Assembly: GCA_035640715.1 (NCBI GenBank)
Contig: DASQVO010000066.1
Location: forward strand, 1 to 47,531
DNA from: DASQVO01 sp035640715
Lineage (GTDB): Bacteria; Actinomycetota; Actinomycetes; Streptosporangiales; Streptosporangiaceae
Direction: 5' to 3'
Length of the DNA: 47,531 nucleotides
Positions 31,925 through 39,927 of this stretch are shown piece after piece. The notes under the pieces were generated by a model. The model saw only the letters and a program-made list of their open reading frames with translations. It was not told the DNA's origin and ran no database searches. The first letter of the stretch is position 1, and each line of letters begins with the position of its first letter. Made by a program: the position numbers and the translations under genes.

Positions 31925-32542
31925 ATGCACGAGGAAGAATGGGGACGCCGGGGCGGCCACCGGTCACGGATACGCGCAGCTCGCCGGATGGAGTGGGGTC
32001 CGCCGCCGGAGGTCATGATGCGGGGCGGCCCGTTCGGGCGCGGCCCGAGGTTCGCGCGCGGACCGAGGGTCCGCCGGGGCGATGTCCGGGCGGCGGCGCT
32101 GTCGCTGCTGGCCGAGGGCCCGCGGAACGGCTATCAGATCATCCAGGAGATCAGTGAGCGCACCGACGGCGTGTGGCGGCCGAGTCCCGGCTCCGTCTAC
32201 CCCGCGCTTCAGCAACTCGAGGACGAGGGCCTCATCCGGGCCGAGGTTGGTGAGGGCGGACGCAAGGCGTTCCGGCTGACCGACGAGGGCGAGGCATATG
32301 CCTCCTCGCATGCCGAGGAGCTCAGCGCGTCATGGGATGCGGTGACCGGTAGCGTCGATGACGCCGAGGTCGAGCTGCGGGGGCTGATCCGCCAGGTCAT
32401 GATGGCGGTGATGCAGGTGGGGCAGGCTGGCTCGGCGGCGCAGGTTAAGCAGGCGGGCAAGGTCCTCACCGACACCCGCCGGGCGCTCTACCGGATCCTC
32501 GCTGCGGACGGCGGGGATGAGGAAGGCAGTTCGCAAGAGTGA
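31925..32542 (+). CDS. PadR family transcriptional regulator
   Basis: A 205-aa repressor-type protein. After an Arg/Gly-rich N-terminus (about 50 residues) comes the PadR winged HTH: V-R-A-A-A-L-S-L-L-A-E-G-P-R-N-G-Y-Q-I-I-Q-E-I, S-P-G-S-V-Y-P-A-L-Q-Q-L-E-D-E-G-L-I, and F-R-L-T-D-E-G. A C-terminal helical dimerisation part follows. ATG 31925 has AAAGGAGTGAGAAG upstream. The ABC transporter genes start 135 bases downstream on the same strand, so it likely represses this exporter and itself. Confidence 0.9.
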   Translation: MHEEEWGRRGGHRSRIRAARRMEWGPPPEVMMRGGPFGRGPRFARGPRVRRGDVRAAALSLLAEGPRNGYQIIQEISERTDGVWRPSPGSVYPALQQLEDEGLIRAEVGEGGRKAFRLTDEGEAYASSHAEELSASWDAVTGSVDDAEVELRGLIRQVMMAVMQVGQAGSAAQVKQAGKVLTDTRRALYRILAADGGDEEGSSQE

Positions 32543-32677
32543 GCCAGGCCCGGACGCGGCAGCGCGCCAGCGCCGGGCACGGCCACGCCGGCAGCCCGAA
32601 GCCGCGCCGCGGCCGAAACGGGGGCGGCCACGCCCACGACAATCAGTCTCGGATGAGACTCGCAGATGGAGGTAACC

Positions 32678-33730
32678 ATGGCGGCCGTACAAACCGGCCC
32701 GGAGTCCAGCGGCTCCGCGCGGACCGGACCGGTGCATGCTGTCGGCAGCGGGCATGCGGCGATATCGGTTAGCGAGCTAACGAAGCGGTACGGCCAGATC
32801 GAGGCGGTACGCGGCATCGACTTCGACGTGGCGGCAGGGGAGACGTTCGGCTTCCTCGGGCCGAATGGCGCGGGCAAGTCCACCACGATCAAGATCTTGT
32901 GCACGCTGGTCCAGCCCACGTCGGGGACGGCCATGGTGGCCGGCCATGACGCGGTCAGGGAGCGGGACACGGTACGCCGCAACATCGGGCTGGTGTTCCA
33001 GGACACCACGCTCGACAGCTACCTGACGGCCGAGCAGAACCTGCGCTTCCACGCTGACCTGTACGGGGTGCCCAGGGCTGCCGTCGGGCCCCGGATGCGT
33101 CAGGTGCTCGAGATGGTCGGCCTGTGGGACCGGCGGGAGAGCAAGGTGAGCACCTACTCGGGCGGCATGCAGCGGCGGCTCGAGATCGCACGCGGACTGC
33201 TGCATGCGCCGCACGTGCTCTTCCTCGACGAGCCGACCGTGGGCCTCGACCCGCAGACCCGTTCCTCGATCTGGCGGTACATCAACGACCTGAAGCGGCG
33301 CGAGGACATCACCATCTTCCTTACCACGCACTACATGGACGAGGCGGAGCACTGCGACAGGATCGCCATCATCGATCACGGGAAAATCGTGGCGATTGAC
33401 ACTCCTGAGGCGCTCAAGGCCAGCGTCGGCAAGGACCGCGTGCAGATCAGCACGGCGGACGACCAGGCGGCAATCGCTGAGCTGGCGGACCGGTTCGGCA
33501 TCGAGGCCTCGGTCCATGACGGGCTGGTCACCTTCTCGGTGGAATCCGGGGAAGAGTTCGTGCCGCGGCTCTTCGCGGGACTGGACGTGGCGATCCGCTC
33601 GGTGAGCGTGTCACGGCCCTCGCTTGATGACGTGTTCATGTCCTACACCGGCCGCACCATCCGCGATACCGAGGCCACCGGAGCGGACGCGATGCGGGCC
33701 ATGGCGCAGCGTTTCCGAGGGAGGCGATGA
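32678..33730 (+). CDS. ABC exporter ATP-binding protein (DrrA-like)
   Basis: A 350-aa ATPase of the DrrA/CcmA group for drug or lipid export. Walker A is G-P-N-G-A-G-K-S-T (about 61-69), the Q-loop V-F-Q-D-T-T-L-D, the signature Y-S-G-G-M-Q-R-R, Walker B L-F-L-D-E-P-T-V-G-L-D-P and H-loop T-T-H-Y-M-D-E-A-E. The C-terminal 90 residues include the S-L-D-D-V-F segment typical of this group. I prefer ATG 32678 because GGAGGT is 7 bases upstream; ATG 32666 lies before that site. The permease starts three bases after its stop. Confidence 0.92.
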   Translation: MAAVQTGPESSGSARTGPVHAVGSGHAAISVSELTKRYGQIEAVRGIDFDVAAGETFGFLGPNGAGKSTTIKILCTLVQPTSGTAMVAGHDAVRERDTVRRNIGLVFQDTTLDSYLTAEQNLRFHADLYGVPRAAVGPRMRQVLEMVGLWDRRESKVSTYSGGMQRRLEIARGLLHAPHVLFLDEPTVGLDPQTRSSIWRYINDLKRREDITIFLTTHYMDEAEHCDRIAIIDHGKIVAIDTPEALKASVGKDRVQISTADDQAAIAELADRFGIEASVHDGLVTFSVESGEEFVPRLFAGLDVAIRSVSVSRPSLDDVFMSYTGRTIRDTEATGADAMRAMAQRFRGRR

Positions 33731-33733
33731 GAG

Positions 33734-34639
33734 ATGGCTACCCCGACCACCGAAGAAGCGGCCGCCACGTCCGCCGAGGTTGCCCTGACCGGGGCTATCA
33801 GGTTCGCCGTGCCCGAGCCCGGCTTCCGCCAGGATCTGCGTGCGATCAGCATCGTCTGGCGCCGCGAGCTGATCAGGTTCCGTACCGACCGCCTGCGCGC
33901 GGTGACCTCCCTCATCCAGCCGGTCCTCTTCCTCTTCATTCTCGGGACGGGGCTGGGCTCGCTCGCCGGGCGTGGCATGCCGCCGGGGATCAACTTCAGG
34001 ACCTTCATCTACCCAGGCGTTCTCGGCATGGCGGTGCTCTTTACCGCTATTTTCTCGGCTGGCTCGATCGTCTGGGACCGCGAGTTCGGGTTCCTGCGCG
34101 AGATGCTCGTGGCGCCGGTCAACCGCGGGGCGATCGTCCTCGGCAAGTGCTTGGGCGGCGCCACGGTGGCCACCTTCCAGGGGATCGTCGTGCTGATCCT
34201 GGCGGGCCTGGCCGGAGTGCCGTACAACCCCGTTCTGCTGCTGACGCTCATCGGTGAACTGCTGCTGCTGTCGTTCACGCTGACCGCGTTCGGCGTGATG
34301 CTGGCGGCGCGGATCAAGCAGTTCCAGGCGTTCATGGCGGTCATGCAGATGCTCGTGATGCCGCTGTTCTTCCTGTCCGGGGCGCTCTACCCGCTCAACG
34401 GCCTGCCGGCCTGGCTGACGGTCCTGACCCGCATCGACCCGCTGACCTACATCGTCGATCCGATGAGGCGGGCCGTCTTCACCCACCTGAACATCAGCCC
34501 GGAAGCGCTGCACGTGCTGGCCCCGGGAGTGTCCTGGGCCGGCTGGAACGTCCCTCTCGGCCTGTCTCTCGGCATCGTCGCCGCGATGGGCGTGGCTATG
34601 TGCGGTGTAGCCATCGCCGAGTTCAACAAGACCGAGTAA
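33734..34639 (+). CDS. ABC-2 type exporter permease (DrrB-like)
   Basis: A 301-aa permease with six hydrophobic helices. A cytoplasmic N-terminus of about 50 residues ends in W-R-R-E-L-I-R-F-R-T-D-R, the elbow helix of ABC-2 permeases. The D-R-E-F-G-F-L-R-E-M-L-V-A-P-V coupling segment and the late P-L-F-F-L-S-G-A-L-Y-P-L motif are typical of the DrrB/NodJ type. It pairs with the ATPase just upstream. The exported substrate is unknown. Confidence 0.92.
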   Translation: MATPTTEEAAATSAEVALTGAIRFAVPEPGFRQDLRAISIVWRRELIRFRTDRLRAVTSLIQPVLFLFILGTGLGSLAGRGMPPGINFRTFIYPGVLGMAVLFTAIFSAGSIVWDREFGFLREMLVAPVNRGAIVLGKCLGGATVATFQGIVVLILAGLAGVPYNPVLLLTLIGELLLLSFTLTAFGVMLAARIKQFQAFMAVMQMLVMPLFFLSGALYPLNGLPAWLTVLTRIDPLTYIVDPMRRAVFTHLNISPEALHVLAPGVSWAGWNVPLGLSLGIVAAMGVAMCGVAIAEFNKTE

Positions 34640-34680
34640 GCTCCCGGGCTCCGTCCGGCGGTTCTGCGTGGGGCCGTGGC

Positions 34681-34767
34681 GAGATCCCCGGGATGCTGCC
34701 CGGCGCCCGGGTGCGTTGCGTGCCGGGTCCGTGCGCGTCTAGTGCCGCGACCGGCAACGTTCGCCCG
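34681..34767 (+). repeat. Left arm of inverted repeat bracketing the GNAT gene
   Basis: Contains GAGATCCC, then ATGCTGCCCGGCGCC, a variable spacer, and CTAGTGCCGCGACCGG followed by AACGTTCGCCCG with one base between (34739-34767). The same blocks occur inverted at 35536-35628. The last block matches at 28 of 29 positions. It ends just six bases from the GNAT stop. Confidence 0.7.
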
Positions 34768-34772
34768 GTCTC

Positions 34773-35384
34773 CTAATCATCCATAGGGGGCGCAGCAGCG
34801 TGCGATGCATCGGGACTCCCGGGCGGCCGGGCATCGAGGCTCATGGTCATCCACGTGTTGTACGGGCTAGGTGCGTATTCGCCGAAGGGCTCACAAGGCT
34901 CAAATCCCATCCTGGCGTACAGGGCACGAGCCGGGGCAAAGGCGTCCATGGTCCCGGTCTCAAGGCTCACCCGCCGATAGCCCTGCTCGCGGGCGAAGGC
35001 CAGGATGTGTCCGGCCATTGCCCGTCCCACTCCCCGGCCTCTGACCGCCTCGCTGGTGTGCATCGACTTCAGCTCGGCGTGGGAGTCGTCCAGCCGTTTC
35101 AGCGCTCCGACGCCCACCAGCATCCCCCCGGCCCGGGCGCTGAAGAAGGTCACCCCTGGCTCAGAAAGGCGATCAGCGTCCAGGGCGTAGGCGTGGGCGA
35201 TAGGAGTGAGGGCATGGCAGAACGCCAGATGAGTCTCCAGCAGGGCCCGCACGTCTTCAGCTCCCGGATCGTCGACGCTGATAAGGACCCCACCGCTCTC
35301 AGCATCCCTCCCGGGACCGGCTGATGCGACCTCCGTCAACCCGGTTACCTCCTCACCTTGCTGGCCCGGCGACGGGCCCACCAT
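34773..35384 (-). CDS. GNAT family N-acetyltransferase
   Basis: The 203-aa frame contains the GNAT acetyl-CoA site R-G-R-G-V-G-R-A-M-A-G-H-I-L-A-F-A-R-E-Q-G-Y and the later Y-A-R-M-G-F-E-P-C. Family sequence begins near V-L-I-S-V-D-D-P-G (about residue 33), so the first 30 residues may be untranslated or an extension; no better ATG or GTG was found. The acceptor is unknown. The gene is enclosed by inverted repeats on both sides, which suggests it moves or was inserted as a cassette. Confidence 0.8.
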   Translation of the reverse strand: MVGPSPGQQGEEVTGLTEVASAGPGRDAESGGVLISVDDPGAEDVRALLETHLAFCHALTPIAHAYALDADRLSEPGVTFFSARAGGMLVGVGALKRLDDSHAELKSMHTSEAVRGRGVGRAMAGHILAFAREQGYRRVSLETGTMDAFAPARALYARMGFEPCEPFGEYAPSPYNTWMTMSLDARPPGSPDASHAAAPPMDD

Positions 35385-35535
35385 GCTCGAATAGCCGCAT
35401 GACCCAAAGTCAGCCGGTCGAGGCTACCAGGACGCTCGAAAGCCGGATCCCGGGAACGCCCCCGCATGGCCTGGTTCGGATGGGTGTCACGGCGTCAGAT
35501 GGACCCGGTACCACCGATATCGGAACCGGCCAGAA

Positions 35536-35628
35536 CGGGCGAACGTTACCGGTCGCGGCACTAGCCGGTGGCTGTGCTGGGGGAGGTGTCCCCCAGGCCC
35601 CCTCAGGCGCCGGGCAGCATGGGATCTC
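35536..35628 (-). repeat. Right arm of inverted repeat bracketing the GNAT gene
   Basis: Read on the minus strand it gives GAGATCCC, ATGCTGCCCGGCGCC, a spacer holding its own hairpin (CTGGGGGA and TCCCCCAG around GGTG), and then the CTAGTGCCGCGACCGG block and AACGTTCGCCCG (35536-35564). It is the mirror of 34681-34767. Confidence 0.7.
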
Positions 35629-35679
35629 CCCCCGGGGTAGCACTGCGAGCCCCTGGCGAGGCGGTCGAAAGCCGCCAAG

Positions 35680-35797
35680 CATAGAGCGACGCCGGGTGGC
35701 TACGGGGGCAAACCACCCGGCGTCGCATTCATCGGCGTTCCGACGGGGGCCCGGAACGCCGGCAACGGTGCTCCGACGGGGGACCAGAGCACCGATA
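35680..35797 (-). ncRNA. Putative small RNA of three hairpins with C-rich loops (6C-like)
   Basis: On the minus strand three hairpins follow each other. First, 35793-35767, arms GGTGCTC/GAGCACC. Second, 35760-35734, arms GGCGTTCCG/CGGAACGCC. Third, 35726-35686, 14-bp arms beginning GCGACGCCGG. Every loop contains CCCCCGT. Serial hairpins with exposed C runs are the mark of the actinobacterial 6C RNA (B11 in Mycobacterium tuberculosis), thought to pair with G-rich ribosome-binding regions. The known class has two such loops; this one has three. The third hairpin is strong enough to act as terminator, though no U tract follows. The 3' end is approximate. Confidence 0.65.
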
Positions 35798-35802
35798 TGA
35801 AT

Positions 35803-35832
35803 GCTACACGGAAAACCCCCCCTATGTGTCAA
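35803..35832 (-). promoter_or_regulatory. Promoter of the small RNA
   Basis: A perfect -35 TTGACA (35832-35827) is followed after 18 bases by TGTAGC (35808-35803), a passable -10. Transcription would begin near 35797, right at the first hairpin. A run of seven G and four T fills the spacer. Confidence 0.6.
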
Positions 35833-35890
35833 GACCTAATTACAAGCACATCTCGGGTCGGGCAACGGGATCGTTGGCCGCCGTGTGGCC

Positions 35891-36259
35891 TTACGGCCGG
35901 GCGGATTGATCTTCCGATCCTTGAGGCCCCTTGCCGGATCCGCTCTTACCTGGGGGAACGTGCCGTTCCGGCAGGTTTGCCCGGTACTCCAGGAACCCGC
36001 GAACGTTGTCAGGCTCACGCCCCCCGTTCGCGAAAATCACTGCCACGTAGGGGATGAAGATCGCGAAAACGGCCGGGATAGCCGCAAGCCAGCCGAAGTG
36101 ATTGAGGAACAGGATGACGGTGATACCGAAGCACACCGAACGGATCCCCATCATGAACAGGTACCTGCGCTGCCGGTAGGCGATGTCCTCGGACATCGGG
36201 CGCCGCGCCTGCGTGACGACATGGACGTTGCGGTTGCCGTCCAGGTGCGCGATCCTCAT
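35891..36259 (-). CDS. DUF3099 family membrane protein
   Basis: A 122-aa protein with the DUF3099 pattern: Q-A-R-R-P-M-S-E-D-I-A-Y-R-Q-R-R-Y, then two adjoining hydrophobic helices (M-G-I-R-S-V-C-F-G-I-T-V-I-L-F and A-I-P-A-V-F-A-I-F-I-P-Y-V-A-V-I-F-A-N) and a charged tail. The family is confined to actinobacteria and has no known function. ATG 36259 is used. It is divergent from dodecin (256 bases between starts). Confidence 0.85.
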   Translation of the reverse strand: MRIAHLDGNRNVHVVTQARRPMSEDIAYRQRRYLFMMGIRSVCFGITVILFLNHFGWLAAIPAVFAIFIPYVAVIFANGGREPDNVRGFLEYRANLPERHVPPGKSGSGKGPQGSEDQSARP

Positions 36260-36515
36260 ACCCCCACGCTATTCCCTGGATGGCGCCCTGGCCAACGCTG
36301 GGGAGCCGCGCCGTCGGACGGGACCGCGCCCGCGGCACCTGCCGGGAGGACCGGGGCCGCCACGCCCTCGAGATAGGTGGCGCCGTCCGCGGCTCCTCGC
36401 GCGGCGCGGGGCCTGCCGCGGCGGGGAACTACGTTCGGCGGCGTGCGATCGGGGAAGTCCGCTGTCCAGGGCACCAAGATCACTTCCGGGGCTATCAGGA
36501 AAGCAGGGCAGGCAC

Positions 36516-36731
36516 ATGACCGACCACATTTACCGTGTCACGGAGATCGTCGGAACCTCGCCGGAGGGCATCGAGCCGGCGGTGCGCAATGCGCTGCACC
36601 GCGCCGAGCAGACACTCCGTCACCTCGACTGGTTTGAGATCACGGAGGTGCGCGGCCAGATCACCGATGGCAGCGTCGCCTCCTTCCAAGTCGGGCTCAA
36701 GGTCGGGTTCCGGCTTGAAGACGCGTCCTAA
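36516..36731 (+). CDS. Dodecin, flavin-storage protein
   Basis: A 71-aa protein with the dodecin fold: Y-R-V-T-E-I-V-G-T-S-P-E-G-I, A-V-R-N-A-L-H-R-A-E-Q-T, and L-D-W-F-E-I-T-E-V-R-G-Q-I, where Trp39 matches the flavin-stacking Trp. Dodecins form hollow dodecamers that bind riboflavin, FMN or CoA and act as buffers. ATG 36516 has AGGAAAGCAGG upstream. It converges on tldE. The length is normal. Confidence 0.92.
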   Translation: MTDHIYRVTEIVGTSPEGIEPAVRNALHRAEQTLRHLDWFEITEVRGQITDGSVASFQVGLKVGFRLEDAS

Positions 36732-36763
36732 CCGGGCTCGGCCGCCCAGCAGCCCGTCCTCGG

Positions 36764-38182
36764 TCAGCTGGCCTGGCTGACCGAGGACATGTTGAAGCCC
36801 TCAATCCGCACGGGCGGCATCGCGACGCGGCTGAAATAGTCGCCCCACTCGCGAGGGAGCGTCGGTACGCTCGCCCCGACCTCGGCGAGCCTGCCCAGCA
36901 TGCCAACCGGGCTCTCGTTGAACCGGAAGTTATTCACTGCGCCCGTGACCTCGCCGTTTTCCACGAGGTAGACCCCATCCCTGGTCAGCCCGGTCAGCAG
37001 CAGCGTCTGCGGGTCGACCTCGCGGATGTACCACAGGCAGGTGAGGAGCAACCCGCGCTCGGTGCGGGCGATCATATCGGCGAGCCCAGGAGGGTCCGGT
37101 TGGTCCGTTTCGAAAACGAGGTTGTCGATGGCGGGAGTCACCGGCAGGCCGGACAACCGGGCCGAATACCGGGTCTGCGTGAGCGCGGCCAGCTCACCGC
37201 GGCGAATCCAGTCCGTCGGCCCCAGCGGCAGCCCGTTGTCGAACACCGACGAGTCCCTGCTCGATGCGTGCGCGATCACGAACGGCGCACAGGCGAGCCC
37301 GCGTGTGGCGGGATCGCTGCGCAGCGTCACGGGCTGGCTGGTGAGCCGTTCCCCGACCCTGGTGCCGCCGCCGGGTTTGCTGAAGACGGTCCGGCCATCG
37401 ATCGCGTCCTTCGCGCCGGCCGACCAGTACAGGTAGGTGAGCAGGTCGGAGGTGGCCGTCGGCGGCAGCAGCGTCTCATACCGCCCAGCCGGCAGGTCGA
37501 TGCGCCGGCGGGCCCACTCCAGCCGCTCGGCCAGCCCCGCGTCGAGCGCCGCCACGTCGACGTCGGCGAAGTCACGGGTCGCCTCGCCCGCCCACGCGGA
37601 CCGGCTGAGGTCGGCCGATTTGGCGTTGAGCTCCACCTTCCCCGATGGCTGGTCATGCCGCAGCCGCAGGCCGGTCGAGCTGCCCAGGAAGGTGCTGGTC
37701 AGCTCGTGTTCGGCGTAGCCGTACAGCTTCCGCCCGGCCGAACCGGCGGCCCGGAGCGTGTCACCAAGCTGGGCGGAAAAGCCTTGCAGCACGCCGATGC
37801 CAGTACTGACCGCCGGATCGTCCCAGCTCGGCTGTCCCGGAGCGGCCATACCAAACGGGGCCGTGGTGTCAGCCCCGATCAGCCCATCGGCATCTTCGGC
37901 CGGTGATCCCTCCGCCGCCTCTTTCTCCGCGGCGCGGACCACGTCCTCCACCTGATCATCCCGGATGCCGGATCTGGAGACCACGCCGGTAGCCGCGCCG
38001 TCGGACCGGCGGTCGATGGCGATGACGGTGAGACGGCGGGACCGGGCGACGCCGTTCGTGGTCAGCGTGTTGCCGGCCCACCGAAGGTTGGCCGTGGAGG
38101 TCTCGTCCGCGATCACGACGCAGCCGTCGCACCTCGCGGCGCTGAGCGCGTGCTCGACGATGTCCTGCGGTCGCTCGCTCAT
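36764..38182 (-). CDS. tldE: TldE/PmbA subunit of the TldD-TldE metalloprotease
   Basis: A 472-aa protein of the TldD/PmbA family lacking the zinc-binding HExxxH motif, as expected for TldE. TldD-TldE is a heterodimeric peptidase that degrades unfolded peptides and matures some peptide natural products. R-G-L-L-L-T-C-L-W-Y-I-R and D-G-V-Y-L-V-E-N-G-E are typical C-terminal family segments. The start ATG 38182 lies in the second ATGAGCGAG of the mini-ORF repeat, whose stop overlaps it. tldD is directly upstream on the same strand. Confidence 0.9.
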   Translation of the reverse strand: MSERPQDIVEHALSAARCDGCVVIADETSTANLRWAGNTLTTNGVARSRRLTVIAIDRRSDGAATGVVSRSGIRDDQVEDVVRAAEKEAAEGSPAEDADGLIGADTTAPFGMAAPGQPSWDDPAVSTGIGVLQGFSAQLGDTLRAAGSAGRKLYGYAEHELTSTFLGSSTGLRLRHDQPSGKVELNAKSADLSRSAWAGEATRDFADVDVAALDAGLAERLEWARRRIDLPAGRYETLLPPTATSDLLTYLYWSAGAKDAIDGRTVFSKPGGGTRVGERLTSQPVTLRSDPATRGLACAPFVIAHASSRDSSVFDNGLPLGPTDWIRRGELAALTQTRYSARLSGLPVTPAIDNLVFETDQPDPPGLADMIARTERGLLLTCLWYIREVDPQTLLLTGLTRDGVYLVENGEVTGAVNNFRFNESPVGMLGRLAEVGASVPTLPREWGDYFSRVAMPPVRIEGFNMSSVSQAS

Positions 38183-38289
38183 GCGGTGTCTCCCGCTCGC
38201 CTCCGGGGCGCTTTGAGGCGCCGCCTTCCCTCGCCGCTCGTACCTCGCTCCTCAGTCCAGGCGGCACCGCGCCCCTGCGGCTCGCTCAT
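38180..38289 (-). repeat. Mini-ORF repeat, copy between tldD and tldE
   Basis: On the minus strand it starts with ATGAGCGAGCCGCAGGGG at 38289, whose ATGA overlaps the tldD stop, and encodes 36 residues: M-S-E-P-Q-G-R-G-A-A-W-T-E-E-R-G, then a basic tail R-R-R-L-K-A-P-R-R-R-A-G-D-T-A. Its TGA (38181-38179) overlaps the tldE ATG, so coupling by ATGA is kept on both sides. It is about 94 percent identical to 19490-19598. The peptide, rich in Arg, Gly and Glu, has no known relative that I recognise. Confidence 0.75.
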
Positions 38290-39809
38290 GCGGCCTCCTC
38301 CGCCGTGTTGAGTATCCGGATGCCGCGCATGAGCACCGAGGGGCAGCCGTGGCTGACGGGGGCCACCTGGGACGGCTGGCCCTTGCCGCAGTTGAACGCA
38401 CCGCCCAGCACGTAGGTCTGGGGGCCGCCAACGGCCTCCATGGCGTTCCAGAAATCGGTGGTGGTCGCCTGGTAAGCGACGTCGCGGAGCTGGCCGCTCA
38501 GCCGGCCGCCGGAGATCTTGTAGAAGCGCTGCCCGGTGAACTGGAAGTTGTACCGCTGCATGTCGATCGACCAGCTCTTGTCGCCGACGATGTAGATCCC
38601 ATCCTCCACCCCGGCAATCAGCTCGTCGGTGGACGGGCCGTCGGCGGCCGCCTGGAGGGACACGTTGGCCATCCGCTGCAACGGCATGTGACCGGGCGAA
38701 TCGGCAAAGGCGCAGCCGTTCGACCGGCCGAGCCCGCGCAGCGCGGCCATCCGGCGGTCCAGCTGATATCCGGTGAGCACGCCGCCGGAGATCAGGTCCC
38801 ATGACTGGCCGGCGACGCCCTCGTCGTCGTACCCGACGGTGGCGAGACCGTGCTCGGCCGTCCGGTCCCCGGTGACGCGCATGCATTCCGAGCCGTACTG
38901 AAGGCTTCCCAGCTTGTCCGGGGTGGCGAACGACGTGCCGGCGTAGGCGGCCTCGTAGCCGAGCGCGCGGTCCAGCTCGGTGGCGTGGCCGATGGACTCA
39001 TGGATCGTGAGCCACAGGTTGGATGGGTCGATGACGAGGTCGTAGCGCCCGGGCCGGACCGTCGGCGCGGCGAGCTTCTCGGCGAGCAGCTCAGGAAGCT
39101 GGTCAAGCTCGGTGCGGAAGTCCCACCCCGTGCCGTTCAGGTACTCATAACCACGCCCCACCGGCGGCGCGAGCGTACGCATGGTCTCGAACCGGCCGTC
39201 CTTCTCCACGGCCACGGCGGTGAGGGCGGGATGCAGCCGCACCCGCTGTTGTGTCGTGGTGGTGGCGCCGTCGGCGTAGAACTTGCACTCCCTGATTTGC
39301 AGCAGCGCAGCGTCGACATGGTCGACGCCATCGCTGGCGAGCAGGCCGGCGCTCCATTCCCCCAGCAGGGCCACCTTGTCGGCCACGGTCACGTCGAACG
39401 GATCGGTCTCGTAGGCAGACACCCACGTGACCTCGCCATGCGCCGGCTCAGCGGCCAGCTCGATCCGTTCGGTATTCATGGCCGCGGCGACCTTCGCGAC
39501 TTCGACGGCCTCGCGTGCCGCCCGCGCCGCGGCGTCGGTCGTGAGGTCCACTGCCGAGGCGAAGCCCCATGTGCCGTCCACCACCACGCGGACCGCGAGG
39601 CCGATATCGTCGGCGTCGAAGAGCGTCTCGAGGTTGCCGTCTGACAGCGTGATCTGCTGGCTTCGGATCTGCTCGGCGCGGAAGTCGGCGTGCTCGGCGC
39701 CGAGGTCCGCCGCCTGCTGCAGCGCCGCGGCGGACAGCTCCCGCAGCGGCAGCTGAGTGAACTGGGGATTGACTTCATGCCGGCCAGGTTCCGGGAAACC
39801 GTGAGTCAC
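38286..39809 (-). CDS. tldD: TldD catalytic subunit of the TldD-TldE metalloprotease
   Basis: A 507-aa protein with the zinc site H-E-S-I-G-H (HExxxH, about residues 270-275) followed by A-T-E-L-D-R-A-L-G-Y-E. The Y-D-D-E-G-V segment and the C-terminal V-L-G-G-A-F-N-C-G-K-G-Q-P are typical TldD features. ATG 39809 is used. Its stop TGA is inside the ATGA of the mini-ORF repeat, which separates it from tldE by 105 bases. It is divergent from fabG with about 118 bases between. Confidence 0.92.
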   Translation of the reverse strand: MTHGFPEPGRHEVNPQFTQLPLRELSAAALQQAADLGAEHADFRAEQIRSQQITLSDGNLETLFDADDIGLAVRVVVDGTWGFASAVDLTTDAAARAAREAVEVAKVAAAMNTERIELAAEPAHGEVTWVSAYETDPFDVTVADKVALLGEWSAGLLASDGVDHVDAALLQIRECKFYADGATTTTQQRVRLHPALTAVAVEKDGRFETMRTLAPPVGRGYEYLNGTGWDFRTELDQLPELLAEKLAAPTVRPGRYDLVIDPSNLWLTIHESIGHATELDRALGYEAAYAGTSFATPDKLGSLQYGSECMRVTGDRTAEHGLATVGYDDEGVAGQSWDLISGGVLTGYQLDRRMAALRGLGRSNGCAFADSPGHMPLQRMANVSLQAAADGPSTDELIAGVEDGIYIVGDKSWSIDMQRYNFQFTGQRFYKISGGRLSGQLRDVAYQATTTDFWNAMEAVGGPQTYVLGGAFNCGKGQPSQVAPVSHGCPSVLMRGIRILNTAEEAA

Positions 39810-39927
39810 ACCAGCAACCTATCTCACCAGCTTCTCCCGCCGAATTCGCGCCCGGGGGACGGGGAGGAGACTGGCTCGATACGCTCACCATGATTGTTGG
39901 CACGCTCGGCGCGGAGGTGGAAGGCAG

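Noticed and set aside
32539..32772. Small GTG-started frame overlapping the padR stop
   Set aside because: Composition is low-complexity and it runs into the ABC ATPase in another frame; coupling GTGA is probably chance.
35686..35793. Serial hairpins considered as a CRISPR array or terminator cluster
   Set aside because: Stems differ between units and no constant direct repeat with spacers exists; only the loop is constant, and a promoter precedes it, so a small RNA fits better.
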